A stretch of 31,191 nt of DNA from a virus: the IMG/VR virus record IMGVR_UViG_3300034418_013373, positions 1-31,191 of that record; one strand, 5' to 3'. Positions 7,162 through 15,177 of this stretch are shown piece by piece. Each line of letters starts with the position of its first letter. Positions within the stretch are counted from its first letter, which is position 1. Both the position numbers and the translations under genes were made by a program. The notes beneath the pieces were generated by a model. It was not told where the DNA came from. It saw only the letters and a list, made by a program, of their open reading frames with translations, and did no database searches.

Positions 7162-8022
7162 ATGGCTTTAAATCCAATATTCAAACAACAAGCTTTACTT
7201 GCTAATAATGGTAAAGTTAAGGTTAGAAAGAATTTTGCTAAATGGCTTTATCCTCACAATGCTCAAAGAACTTACGAAAAAGAATTAGTAGCATTAAATA
7301 AGCAATTAAGCAGAATAGCTTTGCAAAATGTTATTGATTTATTGCCTTCTTTAGTTGAAGAAGCTAAGGTTGAAAGGGGTGATAATTCTGAATTAAAATT
7401 AGATTTAGGGTTAGTTGATTCAATTAAAGAAATAACTAAAGCAACCCTTTTTGATTACAATTCTTTTGTAAGTGATCCAACACTAAATGAGCTAACAGGC
7501 CAACAAGCTGCTAGAATATCAAATTATAATAAAGGGCAATTAGTTAAAGTAATTCATTCAGCGGTTAAAGTTAATCCTATAATGGCCGAGCCTTATTTGA
7601 GGCCACAAATAGAATTATTTCAAGCTCAAAATTCAGCATTAATTAAAAAATTATCAGCGGAACAAGCTACTAGAATGGAAGGAACTCTATTTAGAAATTT
7701 GTCAGCTGGTAATGGTGTTAAAGTAATTAGGGAAGAATTACAAAAGAATTTTGAAATAAGTGAGAATAGAGCAAGACTAATTGCCAGGGATCAAACAAAT
7801 AAATTTAATGGTGATTTAGCTCAATTAAGACAACAGGAATTAGGAATAGGCGAATATTGGTGGTCAGGTTCTTTAGATGAAAGAGAAAGACAAACCCATT
7901 TAGATAATGAAGGTAAACATTTTGCATGGAATAAACCGTCACTTATTACAGGCCACCCAGGTTCACAAATAAGATGCAGATGTACTGCTCAGCCTATACT
8001 AACTGATGAAATGTTTCTTTAA
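7162..8022 (+). CDS. Minor head protein, phage Mu gpF-like
   Basis: This 286-residue minor capsid/head-morphogenesis protein is encoded right after the portal, as in Mu-like and SPP1-like phages. The C-terminal domain (about 170-280) holds the family pattern: ARLIARDQTNKFNG, then a YWWSGSLDERERQTH segment, GKHFAW, HPGSQIRCRC and a final TAQPIL. The RCRC cysteines and nearby histidines are the conserved signature. The N-terminal half is helical. I chose ATG 7162 over an upstream in-frame TTG at 7150 because it gives the AATATG context used by neighbours and avoids overlapping the previous stop. Confidence 0.88.
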   Translation: MALNPIFKQQALLANNGKVKVRKNFAKWLYPHNAQRTYEKELVALNKQLSRIALQNVIDLLPSLVEEAKVERGDNSELKLDLGLVDSIKEITKATLFDYNSFVSDPTLNELTGQQAARISNYNKGQLVKVIHSAVKVNPIMAEPYLRPQIELFQAQNSALIKKLSAEQATRMEGTLFRNLSAGNGVKVIREELQKNFEISENRARLIARDQTNKFNGDLAQLRQQELGIGEYWWSGSLDERERQTHLDNEGKHFAWNKPSLITGHPGSQIRCRCTAQPILTDEMFL

Positions 8023-8032
8023 CTTAAAAATA

Positions 8033-8062
8033 GTGTCATTTTAGCTTAGAATGCGCTATAAT
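8033..8062 (+). promoter_or_regulatory. Candidate internal promoter for the lipoprotein gene
   Basis: GTGTCA (8033-8038, 4 of 6 matches to TTGACA), 18 bp, then a perfect TATAAT (8057-8062), 40 bp before the lipoprotein start. It lies in an 80-bp gap, whereas most neighbouring head genes are separated by a few bases. Confidence 0.55.
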
Positions 8063-8102
8063 TGGTTTATATGTTTACTTTAAAAACTTAAAAGCTAATA
8101 TT

Positions 8103-8585
8103 ATGAAAATATTTACAATTGTAATTTTACTATTTACTGTATCTTGTACTTCATTAAGTCAATTTGCTTTGAAGGTAGATTTTGAACAAAGATTAAAAGA
8201 AAATACATTTGATTCAGATCTTTCTTTAAGAAAAACTAATGAAAAGGTAGATAAAGTAGAGTTAATAAGATTAGAAGAGATTAAAGATATACCAACAACT
8301 TTGGTTGCATTATCTGTAGATTTAGAAGGTTATGCAGTTACGCATATTACTAAATTTGCAACTGATGAAATGTTTGTTGTTGATGAACAAAGTCTAAAAG
8401 ATTTTGCTAAATCTAAAAATTCTAATTTAGTTGTTTACATTGAAATAAAAGACGTGTTAAGGTATAATTTATACAATGACAATAAAACGATAAAAGTTAT
8501 AGAAAGAAAAGGAACGAAATTATTTAATGCTTTTCTATTTTCTAAAGTGAATATAGATGGTTCAAGAAAGATAAACATTAATTAA
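8103..8585 (+). CDS. Putative lipoprotein, moron-like insertion in the head operon
   Basis: This 160-residue protein has a short lipoprotein signal: MK, the hydrophobic run IFTIVILLFTV, then S-C with C15 as the likely lipidated cysteine. The lipobox T-V-S-C has a non-optimal threonine at -3. The mature part is charged, with alternating beta-prone segments and no repeats. No family is recognised. It interrupts the conserved order Mu F-like protein / DUF2213 protease, and has its own candidate promoter upstream. Independent promoters and envelope targeting are hallmarks of phage moron genes, which often alter the host surface or block superinfection; that role is inference. It could also be a virion or lysis-linked lipoprotein. 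Confidence 0.65.
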   Translation: MKIFTIVILLFTVSCTSLSQFALKVDFEQRLKENTFDSDLSLRKTNEKVDKVELIRLEEIKDIPTTLVALSVDLEGYAVTHITKFATDEMFVVDEQSLKDFAKSKNSNLVVYIEIKDVLRYNLYNDNKTIKVIERKGTKLFNAFLFSKVNIDGSRKININ

Positions 8586-8590
8586 AGATT

Positions 8591-9766
8591 GTGACTAAAG
8601 ACAATATAACAATTGACAGCTTAAAATTAGATGGCTTAGATACTGTTGAAGCTGTAAGATATGATAATCTAAACTTAGATGAAGGAAAGCTAACTAAAAC
8701 CGATGAAGGTTATTTAGAAGGTTTTGCTATTGCTACCAGAACTGGAGTTTTTAATTATGTAAGAGCTGATGGTTCAATCCAAAGAGAGTTAAGACTTCCT
8801 GAAGAAGTATTTAAAGAAGATGCAATTAACTCTTTCAAAATGCTCCCTATTACAAACGATCATCCAAAAGAAGAAGTAAATGCTGATAATGTAAAAGAAC
8901 TTTCTGTTGGATATACAGGGGAAGAAATAAAGAAGCAAGATAATTTTTTAGTTACAAAATTAAAAATAACTGATAAAACTGCTATAGAACAAATTAATGC
9001 TGGTAAACGCGGCCTTTCTTATGGATATAAAGTTAATCTAGTTAAGAAAGATGGTATTTACAAGGGTGAACGATATGATCATGTTCAAACTGGCATTAAA
9101 GGGAATCATTTGGCCATTGTTTATCAAGGCCGAGCTGGTGATAAAGCTAAGCTTAGACTTGATGGGCAGGACGCCATGTGTGTTTTTAATAACTTCAATA
9201 ATAACAATAATCTAATTATGAAAAAATATAAGCTAGATGGAAAAGAAATTGAAGTTTCAGAGGAAGTCTTTTCAAGACTTGATACTCTTGAAACAGAAAT
9301 TACTTCTCTTAAAAACACTGAAAAGGAATCAAAAAATAAGATCGATTCTTTGGAAGGCGAAAAAGACGCTTTAAAAGTAGAGAAAGATGCTTTGAAAGTA
9401 AAATTAGACGAATTATCTAAAAAAGATGATTCAGAAGAAATTGCTGAAAAAGTTAAAGCTAGAATTTCTTTAGAAAAAAAGTGTGCTGAATTTTTGAAAG
9501 AAGATGAAGATATTTCTTCTCTTTCAGATTCAGAACTTAAATCTAAAGTTATTTGTGCATTTTCTCCAGAATTTAAATCTGATGAAAAAAGCGAAGAATA
9601 CTTAACTGCTAGATTTGATGCTATTTTAGATCTTAAAAAAGATTCTAAACTAGCTGCAAATTTCAAAGTTGCAAGCAATAAAAAAGATTCTGATGAGTCT
9701 AAAATTGCTGTTAGCAATTCTGATTTACAAGCAGATTTAATTAAAAGATCAACCTTAAATAAATAA
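8591..9766 (+). CDS. DUF2213 prohead protease-like protein fused to a scaffold-like C terminus
   Basis: The protein has 391 residues. Residues about 20-195 match DUF2213, a family found next to capsid genes and thought to act in prohead maturation: GYLEGFAIATRTGVFNY, LPITNDHP near 96-103, LSVGYTGE, GKRGLSYGY and a late GIKGNHLAIV segment with conserved histidines. An asparagine-rich linker (NNFNNNNN, about 200-207) leads to a highly charged coiled-coil-like region (about 215-345), typical of scaffolding proteins. The start is GTG; the next in-frame methionine lies far inside the conserved domain. An in-frame ATG at 9218 may start a separate scaffold. It is followed by cement and capsid genes. 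Confidence 0.85.
   Translation: MTKDNITIDSLKLDGLDTVEAVRYDNLNLDEGKLTKTDEGYLEGFAIATRTGVFNYVRADGSIQRELRLPEEVFKEDAINSFKMLPITNDHPKEEVNADNVKELSVGYTGEEIKKQDNFLVTKLKITDKTAIEQINAGKRGLSYGYKVNLVKKDGIYKGERYDHVQTGIKGNHLAIVYQGRAGDKAKLRLDGQDAMCVFNNFNNNNNLIMKKYKLDGKEIEVSEEVFSRLDTLETEITSLKNTEKESKNKIDSLEGEKDALKVEKDALKVKLDELSKKDDSEEIAEKVKARISLEKKCAEFLKEDEDISSLSDSELKSKVICAFSPEFKSDEKSEEYLTARFDAILDLKKDSKLAANFKVASNKKDSDESKIAVSNSDLQADLIKRSTLNK
9218..9766 (+). CDS. Possible nested scaffold protein from an internal in-frame start
   Basis: ATG 9218 is codon 210 of the DUF2213 gene and is preceded by AATAATCTAATT, the same AT-rich TAATT-ATG context seen at most true starts in this phage. The product would be 182 residues, lysine/glutamate-rich and coiled-coil-like, which fits an internal scaffold for the prohead. 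Nested scaffolds made from an internal start in the protease gene are known (lambda Nu3 inside C). The asparagine-rich stretch just upstream looks like former intergenic sequence now read through. Confidence 0.5.
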   Translation: MKKYKLDGKEIEVSEEVFSRLDTLETEITSLKNTEKESKNKIDSLEGEKDALKVEKDALKVKLDELSKKDDSEEIAEKVKARISLEKKCAEFLKEDEDISSLSDSELKSKVICAFSPEFKSDEKSEEYLTARFDAILDLKKDSKLAANFKVASNKKDSDESKIAVSNSDLQADLIKRSTLNK

Positions 9767-9771
9767 TTATT

Positions 9772-10533
9772 ATGTCTATTATAAAATATCAAGATTATTA
9801 CGACGTTGGCCAAGCTGGTCAAGTTGCAACTTTAGAAGATTCTAATATCAAAACAAGAAACGCTCAAGAAGTTATCGGTTTTGGTAAAGGGGTTGTTAAA
9901 GGTTCCACTGGCGGAACTGATGTTAAGAATATTGCTAAAAATATAGCAACTCTTGATTTCGATGCTGACTTTGTAACTTCAAATACTATCAACTTAAATG
10001 TTAATGGTGTTGCAATTTCTGAAGTAACTTTTGACACTGACCAAGCTACTACAAAAGCTGCTTTGGTTGCTGCAATTGATGCTTTAACAGGAATTAGTGC
10101 TGTTGATGCTGCTTCAAGAGCAATCACAATTACAACTGATGCTGGTGATAATATTACCGTTTCAGATATTGTTGTTGCTGCTGGTGCTTCTCAAGCTAAT
10201 GGTTCTGTTGCTTATACTTCTTCAGATGTTGTTGAAGGAATTAGTGCTTTAAGACATGGCCAACCAGTAACTATTGGCGGCGATGATGCTTACCAAATTA
10301 ATGATGCTGTTAATGTTTTAACTAAAGGCGTTATTTGGGTAAATGTTATTGCTACTGTTGCTTATGGTGATTCAGTTTATATCGCTAACGATAAAACAGA
10401 TTCTGCAAATCAAGGTAACTTTACAAATGCTTCTAGTGGAAACTTAGCTGTTTCTTCTGCTAAATTTGTAAGTGCTGCGACTGGAACAACTGGAACTCCT
10501 GCTTTAGCAAAAGTAGAAATTAACCAACCGTAA
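9772..10533 (+). CDS. Head decoration / structural cement protein with inserted domain
   Basis: This 253-residue protein, encoded directly before the major capsid, resembles structural cement (Gp24-like) proteins that stabilise the capsid surface. The frame is split: residues 1-65 and about 148-253 look like the cement protein (GQVATLEDSNIKTRNAQE at the start; LRHGQPVTIGG, GVIWVNV and GDSVYI later). Residues about 66-147 form an Ala/Thr/Val-rich beta-alpha-beta insert (NVNGVAISEVTF, then a helix, then ITITTDAGDNITV). A similar insert occurs in the baseplate protein at 20583-22028. It starts 5 nt after the previous stop, with no Shine-Dalgarno sequence. Confidence 0.75.
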   Translation: MSIIKYQDYYDVGQAGQVATLEDSNIKTRNAQEVIGFGKGVVKGSTGGTDVKNIAKNIATLDFDADFVTSNTINLNVNGVAISEVTFDTDQATTKAALVAAIDALTGISAVDAASRAITITTDAGDNITVSDIVVAAGASQANGSVAYTSSDVVEGISALRHGQPVTIGGDDAYQINDAVNVLTKGVIWVNVIATVAYGDSVYIANDKTDSANQGNFTNASSGNLAVSSAKFVSAATGTTGTPALAKVEINQP

Positions 10534-10559
10534 TTAATAACTTAAAAATTAGTAAAACA

Positions 10560-11588
10560 ATGACTATTAAAACTTTTAAATTAGATAATGGAGAGGAGTT
10601 GAAAATCGACACTTCTTCAAGTGAGTTTAAAGCTTACGAAAGAGCGGCAGAGCAAGTCGGTATTGTAAAAAATGATGAAGCATTCTTTTTTGCAAGAAAC
10701 CTTGAATTTATCCGTCAAAAAATATTCACTCCAGTATATGCTGAATTGAAATTATTGAATGGTGGTTTACTACCAATTAATAGTGCAATTCCAGAAGGCG
10801 CTGAAACTGATACTTATGATGTTTTGGATTCTTCAGGTGAAGCTGATGTTATCGGTGATTTTGCTGATGATATTAATACTGTTGAAGTATTTGGCGAAGA
10901 AGAAACCAATAAGATCAAGTCAATCGCTGATGCTTATATCTATTCTGTACAAGATATGAGACGCGATAAAATGCTTAATCGTCCTGGTCATTCTGTTGTT
11001 ACCAATAAAGCTTTAGCTGCTAGACGTGCTGTTGATCAAAAAATCGAGAAAATGCTTGGTTTTGGTGATTCAAGATATGGAATTACTGGTATGTTCAACA
11101 ATGCTAATGTGCCTAATGCTGCTGTTGCTGCAACTGGTACCGGTTCTTCAACTTTATGGACAACTAAAACTGCTCAACTAATTTTAGACGATGTTGCTTC
11201 AGCAATGGACGACATGGACGATATTAGTAAAGGTAATGAAATGGCTGATACTATGTTGCTTGATAATACTAATTATGAATTAATTAGAAAGAAAGCTCTT
11301 GATGTTACCAATTATTCTGGTATGTCAGTTCTTAAATATATCGAGCAAGAGTATAATTTGAAAGTTGTTAAAATGTCTCAACTTAAAAATGCTTTTGTTA
11401 GTGGTACTAAATCAGGTTTTTGTCTTTATAATAATTCTCAAGAAAAACTTGAAGGTGTATTACCAATAAGAATGATGCCTCACGCTCCACAAGTTAAAAA
11501 TCTTGCAACTAAGAATATCTTAGAAGCTAGATGCGGTGGAACAAGAGTATTCTTCCCTTATTCTGTATCTATCAATACTGGTATATAA
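10560..11588 (+). CDS. Major capsid protein, DUF2184 / HK97-fold family
   Basis: This 342-residue protein is the main shell component. Family features include FFFARNLEFIRQKIFTPVYAE near residues 42-62, a long acidic loop (TDTYDVLDSSGEADVIGDF), and the mid-region KALAARRAVDQKIEKMLGFGD, GITGMFNN, plus the C-terminal FFPYSVSINTGI with a MPHAP segment. The length fits a DUF2184 capsid without a cleaved prodomain. It is preceded by scaffold and cement genes and followed by a strong terminator-like hairpin, consistent with very high expression. Synonymous codons here are slightly less AT-biased (GGT, CGT, ATC), as expected for an abundant protein. Confidence 0.9.
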   Translation: MTIKTFKLDNGEELKIDTSSSEFKAYERAAEQVGIVKNDEAFFFARNLEFIRQKIFTPVYAELKLLNGGLLPINSAIPEGAETDTYDVLDSSGEADVIGDFADDINTVEVFGEEETNKIKSIADAYIYSVQDMRRDKMLNRPGHSVVTNKALAARRAVDQKIEKMLGFGDSRYGITGMFNNANVPNAAVAATGTGSSTLWTTKTAQLILDDVASAMDDMDDISKGNEMADTMLLDNTNYELIRKKALDVTNYSGMSVLKYIEQEYNLKVVKMSQLKNAFVSGTKSGFCLYNNSQEKLEGVLPIRMMPHAPQVKNLATKNILEARCGGTRVFFPYSVSINTGI

Positions 11589-11600
11589 TATTGAAAACTT

Positions 11601-11640
11601 AATCAGGAGGATAAATTATTCTCCTGATTATTTTATATTT
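11601..11640 (+). terminator. Intrinsic terminator after the major capsid gene
   Basis: Arms AATCAGGAG (11601-11609) and CTCCTGATT (11621-11629), both perfect 9-mers, with an 11-nt loop and a T-rich tail ATTTTATATTT. It would reduce transcription into downstream genes. The first arm contains AGGAGG, a Shine-Dalgarno-like sequence with no start codon near it. Confidence 0.75.
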
Positions 11641-11662
11641 ATTAACACAAAAAAGTATTAAC

Positions 11663-12130
11663 ATGAAAATATTAAAAAGAACTAAAGGCCTTTTAAGATT
11701 TAAAGTTTCAACAGGAACTATTACTTTAAAAGAAGGTGAAAATGAATTATCTGATGCTGAATCAAAATTAATTAAAGAACATCCTATGTATGAAGCTTTA
11801 GTTAAAACTTCAGGATTAGTTGAAGTTGCCGAAGCTCCGAAGCCAAAAGCTAAAACTGCTGCTCAAATTAAAGCAGAAAAAAAAGCTGCTAAAAAAGCTG
11901 AAGAGGAAAAATTAGCTGCTGAAGAAGCTGCTAATGCTGATTCTGAAGGTGAAGAAGATGAGTCTAAAGAAGATTCTGATTCTGAAGGCGAAGAAGGAAT
12001 TGATCTTTCTGATATTGATCTTAAAAAACAAGATAAAAAAGCTTTAGTTGAAATTGCTACTGCTTTAGAACTTGATACTAAAGGATTAAATGCTGATCAA
12101 ATCATCAAATTAATTGAAAGCAAAAAATAA
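11663..12130 (+). CDS. Head-associated protein with acidic linker and HeH/LEM-like C terminus
   Basis: The 155-residue protein has three parts. The N terminus (1-60) is basic to neutral and may bind the capsid. Residues about 60-120 are low complexity: lysine/alanine-rich, then strongly Glu/Asp/Ser-rich. The C terminus (about 120-155, LKKQDKKALVEIATALELDTKGLNADQIIKLIE) has the helix-extended loop-helix pattern of HeH/LEM/Rho-N-like folds, often seen in small phage proteins encoded after the major capsid gene. Its exact role is unknown; neck or head-completion accessory is likely. It shares one base with the next gene (TAATG). Confidence 0.65.
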   Translation: MKILKRTKGLLRFKVSTGTITLKEGENELSDAESKLIKEHPMYEALVKTSGLVEVAEAPKPKAKTAAQIKAEKKAAKKAEEEKLAAEEAANADSEGEEDESKEDSDSEGEEGIDLSDIDLKKQDKKALVEIATALELDTKGLNADQIIKLIESKK

Positions 12131-12486
12131 TGACAACTGCCCTTGAGTGGTTGGCATGTGTTGCTCCAGCAATTGATGCTGCTAATTCCACGGATGTAAA
12201 AAATAAGTTTATTGGTATAGCTACAAGCGAAATAGATGCTACTTTGTTTACTGAAACTAATACTTATAATATGGCCGTGGCTTATTATGCAGCTCATTTG
12301 TTGGAGCTTAGCTCTCGAGATGGTAATTCTCGAGGAGTTTTGACAATGGAAAAAGAAGGCGATTTGTCAAGAAGTTATGGGGGTGGAAGTAGCAAAGAAA
12401 CGAATAATACTCAATATTTAGATTCTTATAAAAGATTAATAAAGGCACGAGTGCCACAATTTTATATGCAAAGTGGCAGTTGTTAA
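12130..12486 (+). CDS. Head-tail connector, DUF4054 family
   Basis: This 118-residue helical adaptor probably binds under the portal. It has the DUF4054 pattern: alternating helices, an AVAYYAAHLLEL helix at about 48-59, then LTMEKEGDLSRSYGGGSS and an LDSYKRLIKAR segment near the C terminus. It starts at a TAATG overlap with the previous gene and its end overlaps the next start by 14 nt, consistent with a tightly coupled neck operon. Confidence 0.8.
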   Translation: MTTALEWLACVAPAIDAANSTDVKNKFIGIATSEIDATLFTETNTYNMAVAYYAAHLLELSSRDGNSRGVLTMEKEGDLSRSYGGGSSKETNNTQYLDSYKRLIKARVPQFYMQSGSC

Positions 12487-12940
12487 AACAAAAGATACAG
12501 GATTTAATAATTATAAAGATGCCTTTAAAGAATTAGATTCTAAAAAGGTTGCCGTAGGATTATTTGCTGATGTTGGCGATGAAGTTTTGACAAAAGGTGT
12601 TGTAAATGAGTTTGGTACAACTCAAGCAGGAAAAAATCATAATATTACTATTCCGGAAAGATCTTTTATCAGATCGACTTACAATAAAAATTATAAAAAA
12701 GTAGGGCGAAGGTTCGGTCAGATAGCTAAATCTATTTCTAATGGTAATTATAAAGTAAAAAGTAAATTAAAGCTTATAGGATTAGAGCAAGAAGCAGCTA
12801 TTAAAAAAGCAATGGTTGATTTAAGAACTCCGGCAAATGCTGAATCAACTATAAGAAAAAAAGGTTCATCAAATCCTTTAATTGACACAGGAGAAACTAG
12901 ATCTAAAATATCAAGCGAATTAAGAGGAGCAAATGAGTAG
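12473..12940 (+). CDS. Neck / virion morphogenesis protein (HK97 gp10- or Mu G-like)
   Basis: The protein has 155 residues and starts at GTG 12473 inside the previous gene; no ATG gives a full-length product. VAVGLFADVG (about 26-35), VVNEFGTTQ and a TIPERSFIRST segment (about 59-69) are the recurring pattern of phage neck/tail-completion proteins. The C terminus has DTGETRSKIS, which is also typical. It most likely sits at the head-tail junction or acts in tail completion. It overlaps the following gene by 8 nt. Confidence 0.75.
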   Translation: MAVVKTKDTGFNNYKDAFKELDSKKVAVGLFADVGDEVLTKGVVNEFGTTQAGKNHNITIPERSFIRSTYNKNYKKVGRRFGQIAKSISNGNYKVKSKLKLIGLEQEAAIKKAMVDLRTPANAESTIRKKGSSNPLIDTGETRSKISSELRGANE

Positions 12941-13304
12941 TTTTAGACAAACATTGACAGTCAAAAGAAAAGCTAGCGGTTCTTATAATGCTGCAGGATT
13001 TTTTGAAGTTACCGGAGCAGATTCTACATTTGAAATTCAAGCAAGTATTCAACCGATTTCAGGTAGTGATATGAAGTTATTGCCAGAAAATAGAAGAGAA
13101 GAAGAAATAACAAAATTATATACAGATACAAAATTGAATGGTATAATTAAAGGAAGTGGATTAAATCCTGATTTTGTTGTAATTGATGGAGTTGATCATG
13201 AAGTAATTAGGACTTTTAATTGGCGAAATAATGTGATTAACCATTATAAAGTTTTTGTTGCTAAGAGGGTAACAAATGACGCCGTACCACCAATAGGAGC
13301 TTAA
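12933..13304 (+). CDS. Putative head closure / neck protein
   Basis: This 123-residue beta-rich protein is placed where head closure or stopper proteins are encoded. FRQTLTVKRKASGSYNAAGFF at the start and ASIQPISGSDMKLLPENRREEE (about 37-58) fit the small beta-barrel neck proteins of this module, which seal the DNA-filled head before tail attachment. Unusually for this phage, it has a clear Shine-Dalgarno sequence, AGAGGAGCAA-ATG, inside the end of the upstream gene. Family identity is moderately certain from order and pattern. Confidence 0.65.
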   Translation: MSSFRQTLTVKRKASGSYNAAGFFEVTGADSTFEIQASIQPISGSDMKLLPENRREEEITKLYTDTKLNGIIKGSGLNPDFVVIDGVDHEVIRTFNWRNNVINHYKVFVAKRVTNDAVPPIGA

Positions 13305-13305
13305 T

Positions 13306-13845
13306 ATGTCAATAAATTTTATAGATTTAAAAACAAATATTGCAACTGTAATTACTACATTAACAAGTAAGCCGGTTATCTGGTCAGATCAGAATGCTCC
13401 TACTCCTGATGGTGATTATATTGTTTTAAAAATACCAACTGTTAGAAACCCGGGGGGAACAGATTGGGAAAGTAAGCCAAATGCTGCTGAAGAAATTGAG
13501 ACGCAAGGAGATAGAGAAGTAATTTTATCATTAATAGCTGTTGGTGAAACAGGAATGGATATTTTGACAAATTTAGATAGTTCTTTAAATTTAAGTTCCA
13601 ATTTAGAATTATTGTGTCAAAATAAATTAGCATATGTAGGATTAGAAAGTGAGGCTACTGATATAACAACTATTATTGGTAATAGTTTTGAAACAAGAGC
13701 TGCAGCTGAAATAATTTTTAGAATTTCTAAAAATTATTCTGCTGCAGGAGATACTGTTCCAGCTGTTACTTCTATAGATGTTGATGGCACTGCTCAAAGT
13801 GAGAATAGTGTTGATCCATTTTCTATAGAATTTACAGTGGATTAA
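13306..13845 (+). CDS. Neck terminator protein (gp12 / LIC_12616-like)
   Basis: This 179-residue protein directly precedes the sheath gene, the usual place of the neck terminator that caps the tail tube at the head end. It has a helix at residues 5-20, PVIWSDQNAPTPDGDYIVLKI (about 23-43), and a beta-hairpin region ending in VILSLIAVG, as in LIC_12616-type proteins. The last ~25 residues (VTSIDVDG..., about 154-179) look like an appended beta segment. The start has an AGGAG site in the previous gene (GGAGCTTAATATG). Confidence 0.7.
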   Translation: MSINFIDLKTNIATVITTLTSKPVIWSDQNAPTPDGDYIVLKIPTVRNPGGTDWESKPNAAEEIETQGDREVILSLIAVGETGMDILTNLDSSLNLSSNLELLCQNKLAYVGLESEATDITTIIGNSFETRAAAEIIFRISKNYSAAGDTVPAVTSIDVDGTAQSENSVDPFSIEFTVD

Positions 13846-13874
13846 TTTTTAATAATAATTAAAAGAAAATAAAT

Positions 13875-15155
13875 ATGTCAAATAAATTAGATCAGATAAT
13901 TGATATTTCAATTAGTCTTTCAACTAAAACCGTAACCCAACAAGGTTTTGGTATTCAGATGATTTTAGGTGAAAGCATGAAATTAGATAGAAGAGTAAAA
14001 AGTTATGCTAATGTAACTGAAGTTTTAGTTGATTTTGCTGAAACTGATACAGAATATAAAATGGCTCTTGCTGCTTTTTCACAAGAAAAAACTCCTCCTT
14101 CTGTTTATATCGGAAAAAAGATTGTTGCTACTTCAACAGCAATTACAGCCGCAACTAATCCTTCCGGAGATTTAGTTAATATTAATAAAACTGCTCATAA
14201 TTTAGAGTCAGGTGCTTCTGTAACAGTTACAGGATTTAATAAAGCTGAATATAATGGAACATTTGAAATTACTAAAATTGATGATGATAATTTCCAATAT
14301 ACAGCTGCTTCAACGCCTTCAGCAACTCCTGCTACCGGTTCAGGTTCTTATACTGCTCAAGAAACCTGGTCAAATGCAATTCAAAAATGTTTTGATTATG
14401 ATTCTACTTGGTATGGCTTAACAATTAGTTCAAATGTTGAAGCTGACATTTTAAGTGCTGCAGGTAAAGTTGAAGCTTTGAAAAGAGTATTTTTGGCTAG
14501 AACTTCTGATGCTGATAATTTAGATGTTGCTCAAACAGGAAGCTTAATGTATCAATTAAAAGCTTTAGGTTATGATAGAACTATGACTATTTATAATGGT
14601 GATACAGCTAGTTATTTTGCTGATGCTGCATGGTTTGGAAGAATGTTACCAACTGTTCCTGGTTCTTCAAACTGGGCATTTAAAACTTTATCTGGTATTG
14701 TTGCTGATGAATTATTATCTTCTGAATCAGGTGCTTCAGGAGTATTTGGTAATAATGGAAATACTTATGAATCTATTGCTGGAAATTCAGTTACTAGATA
14801 TGGTACTGTTGCAAGCGGTGAATATATTGACGTTATTCGTGGAGCTGATTGGTTACAAGCAAGACTTCAAGAAAATTTATATTCAACATTAATTAATGTT
14901 GAAAAAATACCTTATACTGATGCCGGTGGCGATATTATTGAAAATGACATTAGAGAAATTTTAGATATTGGTGTAGCTAATGGCTTAATTGCTTCTGATG
15001 CTGAAGGTAATGGTATTTATACAATTTTTGTTCCTGATGTTGCTGATATAGCTGAAGCTGATAGATTAGCCAGATTATTTTCAGGGGTAACTTTTGAAGC
15101 TACTTTAGCTGGTGCAGTTAATAAGATTGCCATTGCTGGTAACCTTTCCGTATAA
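13875..15155 (+). CDS. Tail sheath protein, DUF3383 family
   Basis: The 426-residue contractile sheath subunit defines this phage as a myovirus. The N terminus (LDQIIDISISLSTKTVTQQGFG and ILGES) and the C-terminal GVTFEATLAGAVNKIAIAGNLSV match the DUF3383 family, whose C-terminal strands interlock neighbouring subunits. Residues about 86-162 are an insertion: the segment around HNLESGASVTVTG, EYNGTFEI and NFQYT is a small beta domain of a kind that recurs in unrelated phage proteins, flanked by Ser/Thr/Ala-rich linkers. It would decorate the outer surface of the tail. It is followed by the tube gene 22 nt downstream. Confidence 0.9.
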   Translation: MSNKLDQIIDISISLSTKTVTQQGFGIQMILGESMKLDRRVKSYANVTEVLVDFAETDTEYKMALAAFSQEKTPPSVYIGKKIVATSTAITAATNPSGDLVNINKTAHNLESGASVTVTGFNKAEYNGTFEITKIDDDNFQYTAASTPSATPATGSGSYTAQETWSNAIQKCFDYDSTWYGLTISSNVEADILSAAGKVEALKRVFLARTSDADNLDVAQTGSLMYQLKALGYDRTMTIYNGDTASYFADAAWFGRMLPTVPGSSNWAFKTLSGIVADELLSSESGASGVFGNNGNTYESIAGNSVTRYGTVASGEYIDVIRGADWLQARLQENLYSTLINVEKIPYTDAGGDIIENDIREILDIGVANGLIASDAEGNGIYTIFVPDVADIAEADRLARLFSGVTFEATLAGAVNKIAIAGNLSV

Positions 15156-15177
15156 TAACTTTAAATAAAAATATATT

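Noticed and set aside
8590-8593. ATG start for the DUF2213 gene
   Set aside because: No in-frame ATG exists before the conserved domain; GTG 8591 is the only start that keeps it whole.
9124-9822. Long leftward open frame (232 codons) opposite the DUF2213 and cement genes
   Set aside because: It is Ser/Leu/Phe-rich, as expected for the complement of a Lys/Glu/Asp-rich coiled-coil gene, with no family pattern and opposite to strong rightward genes.
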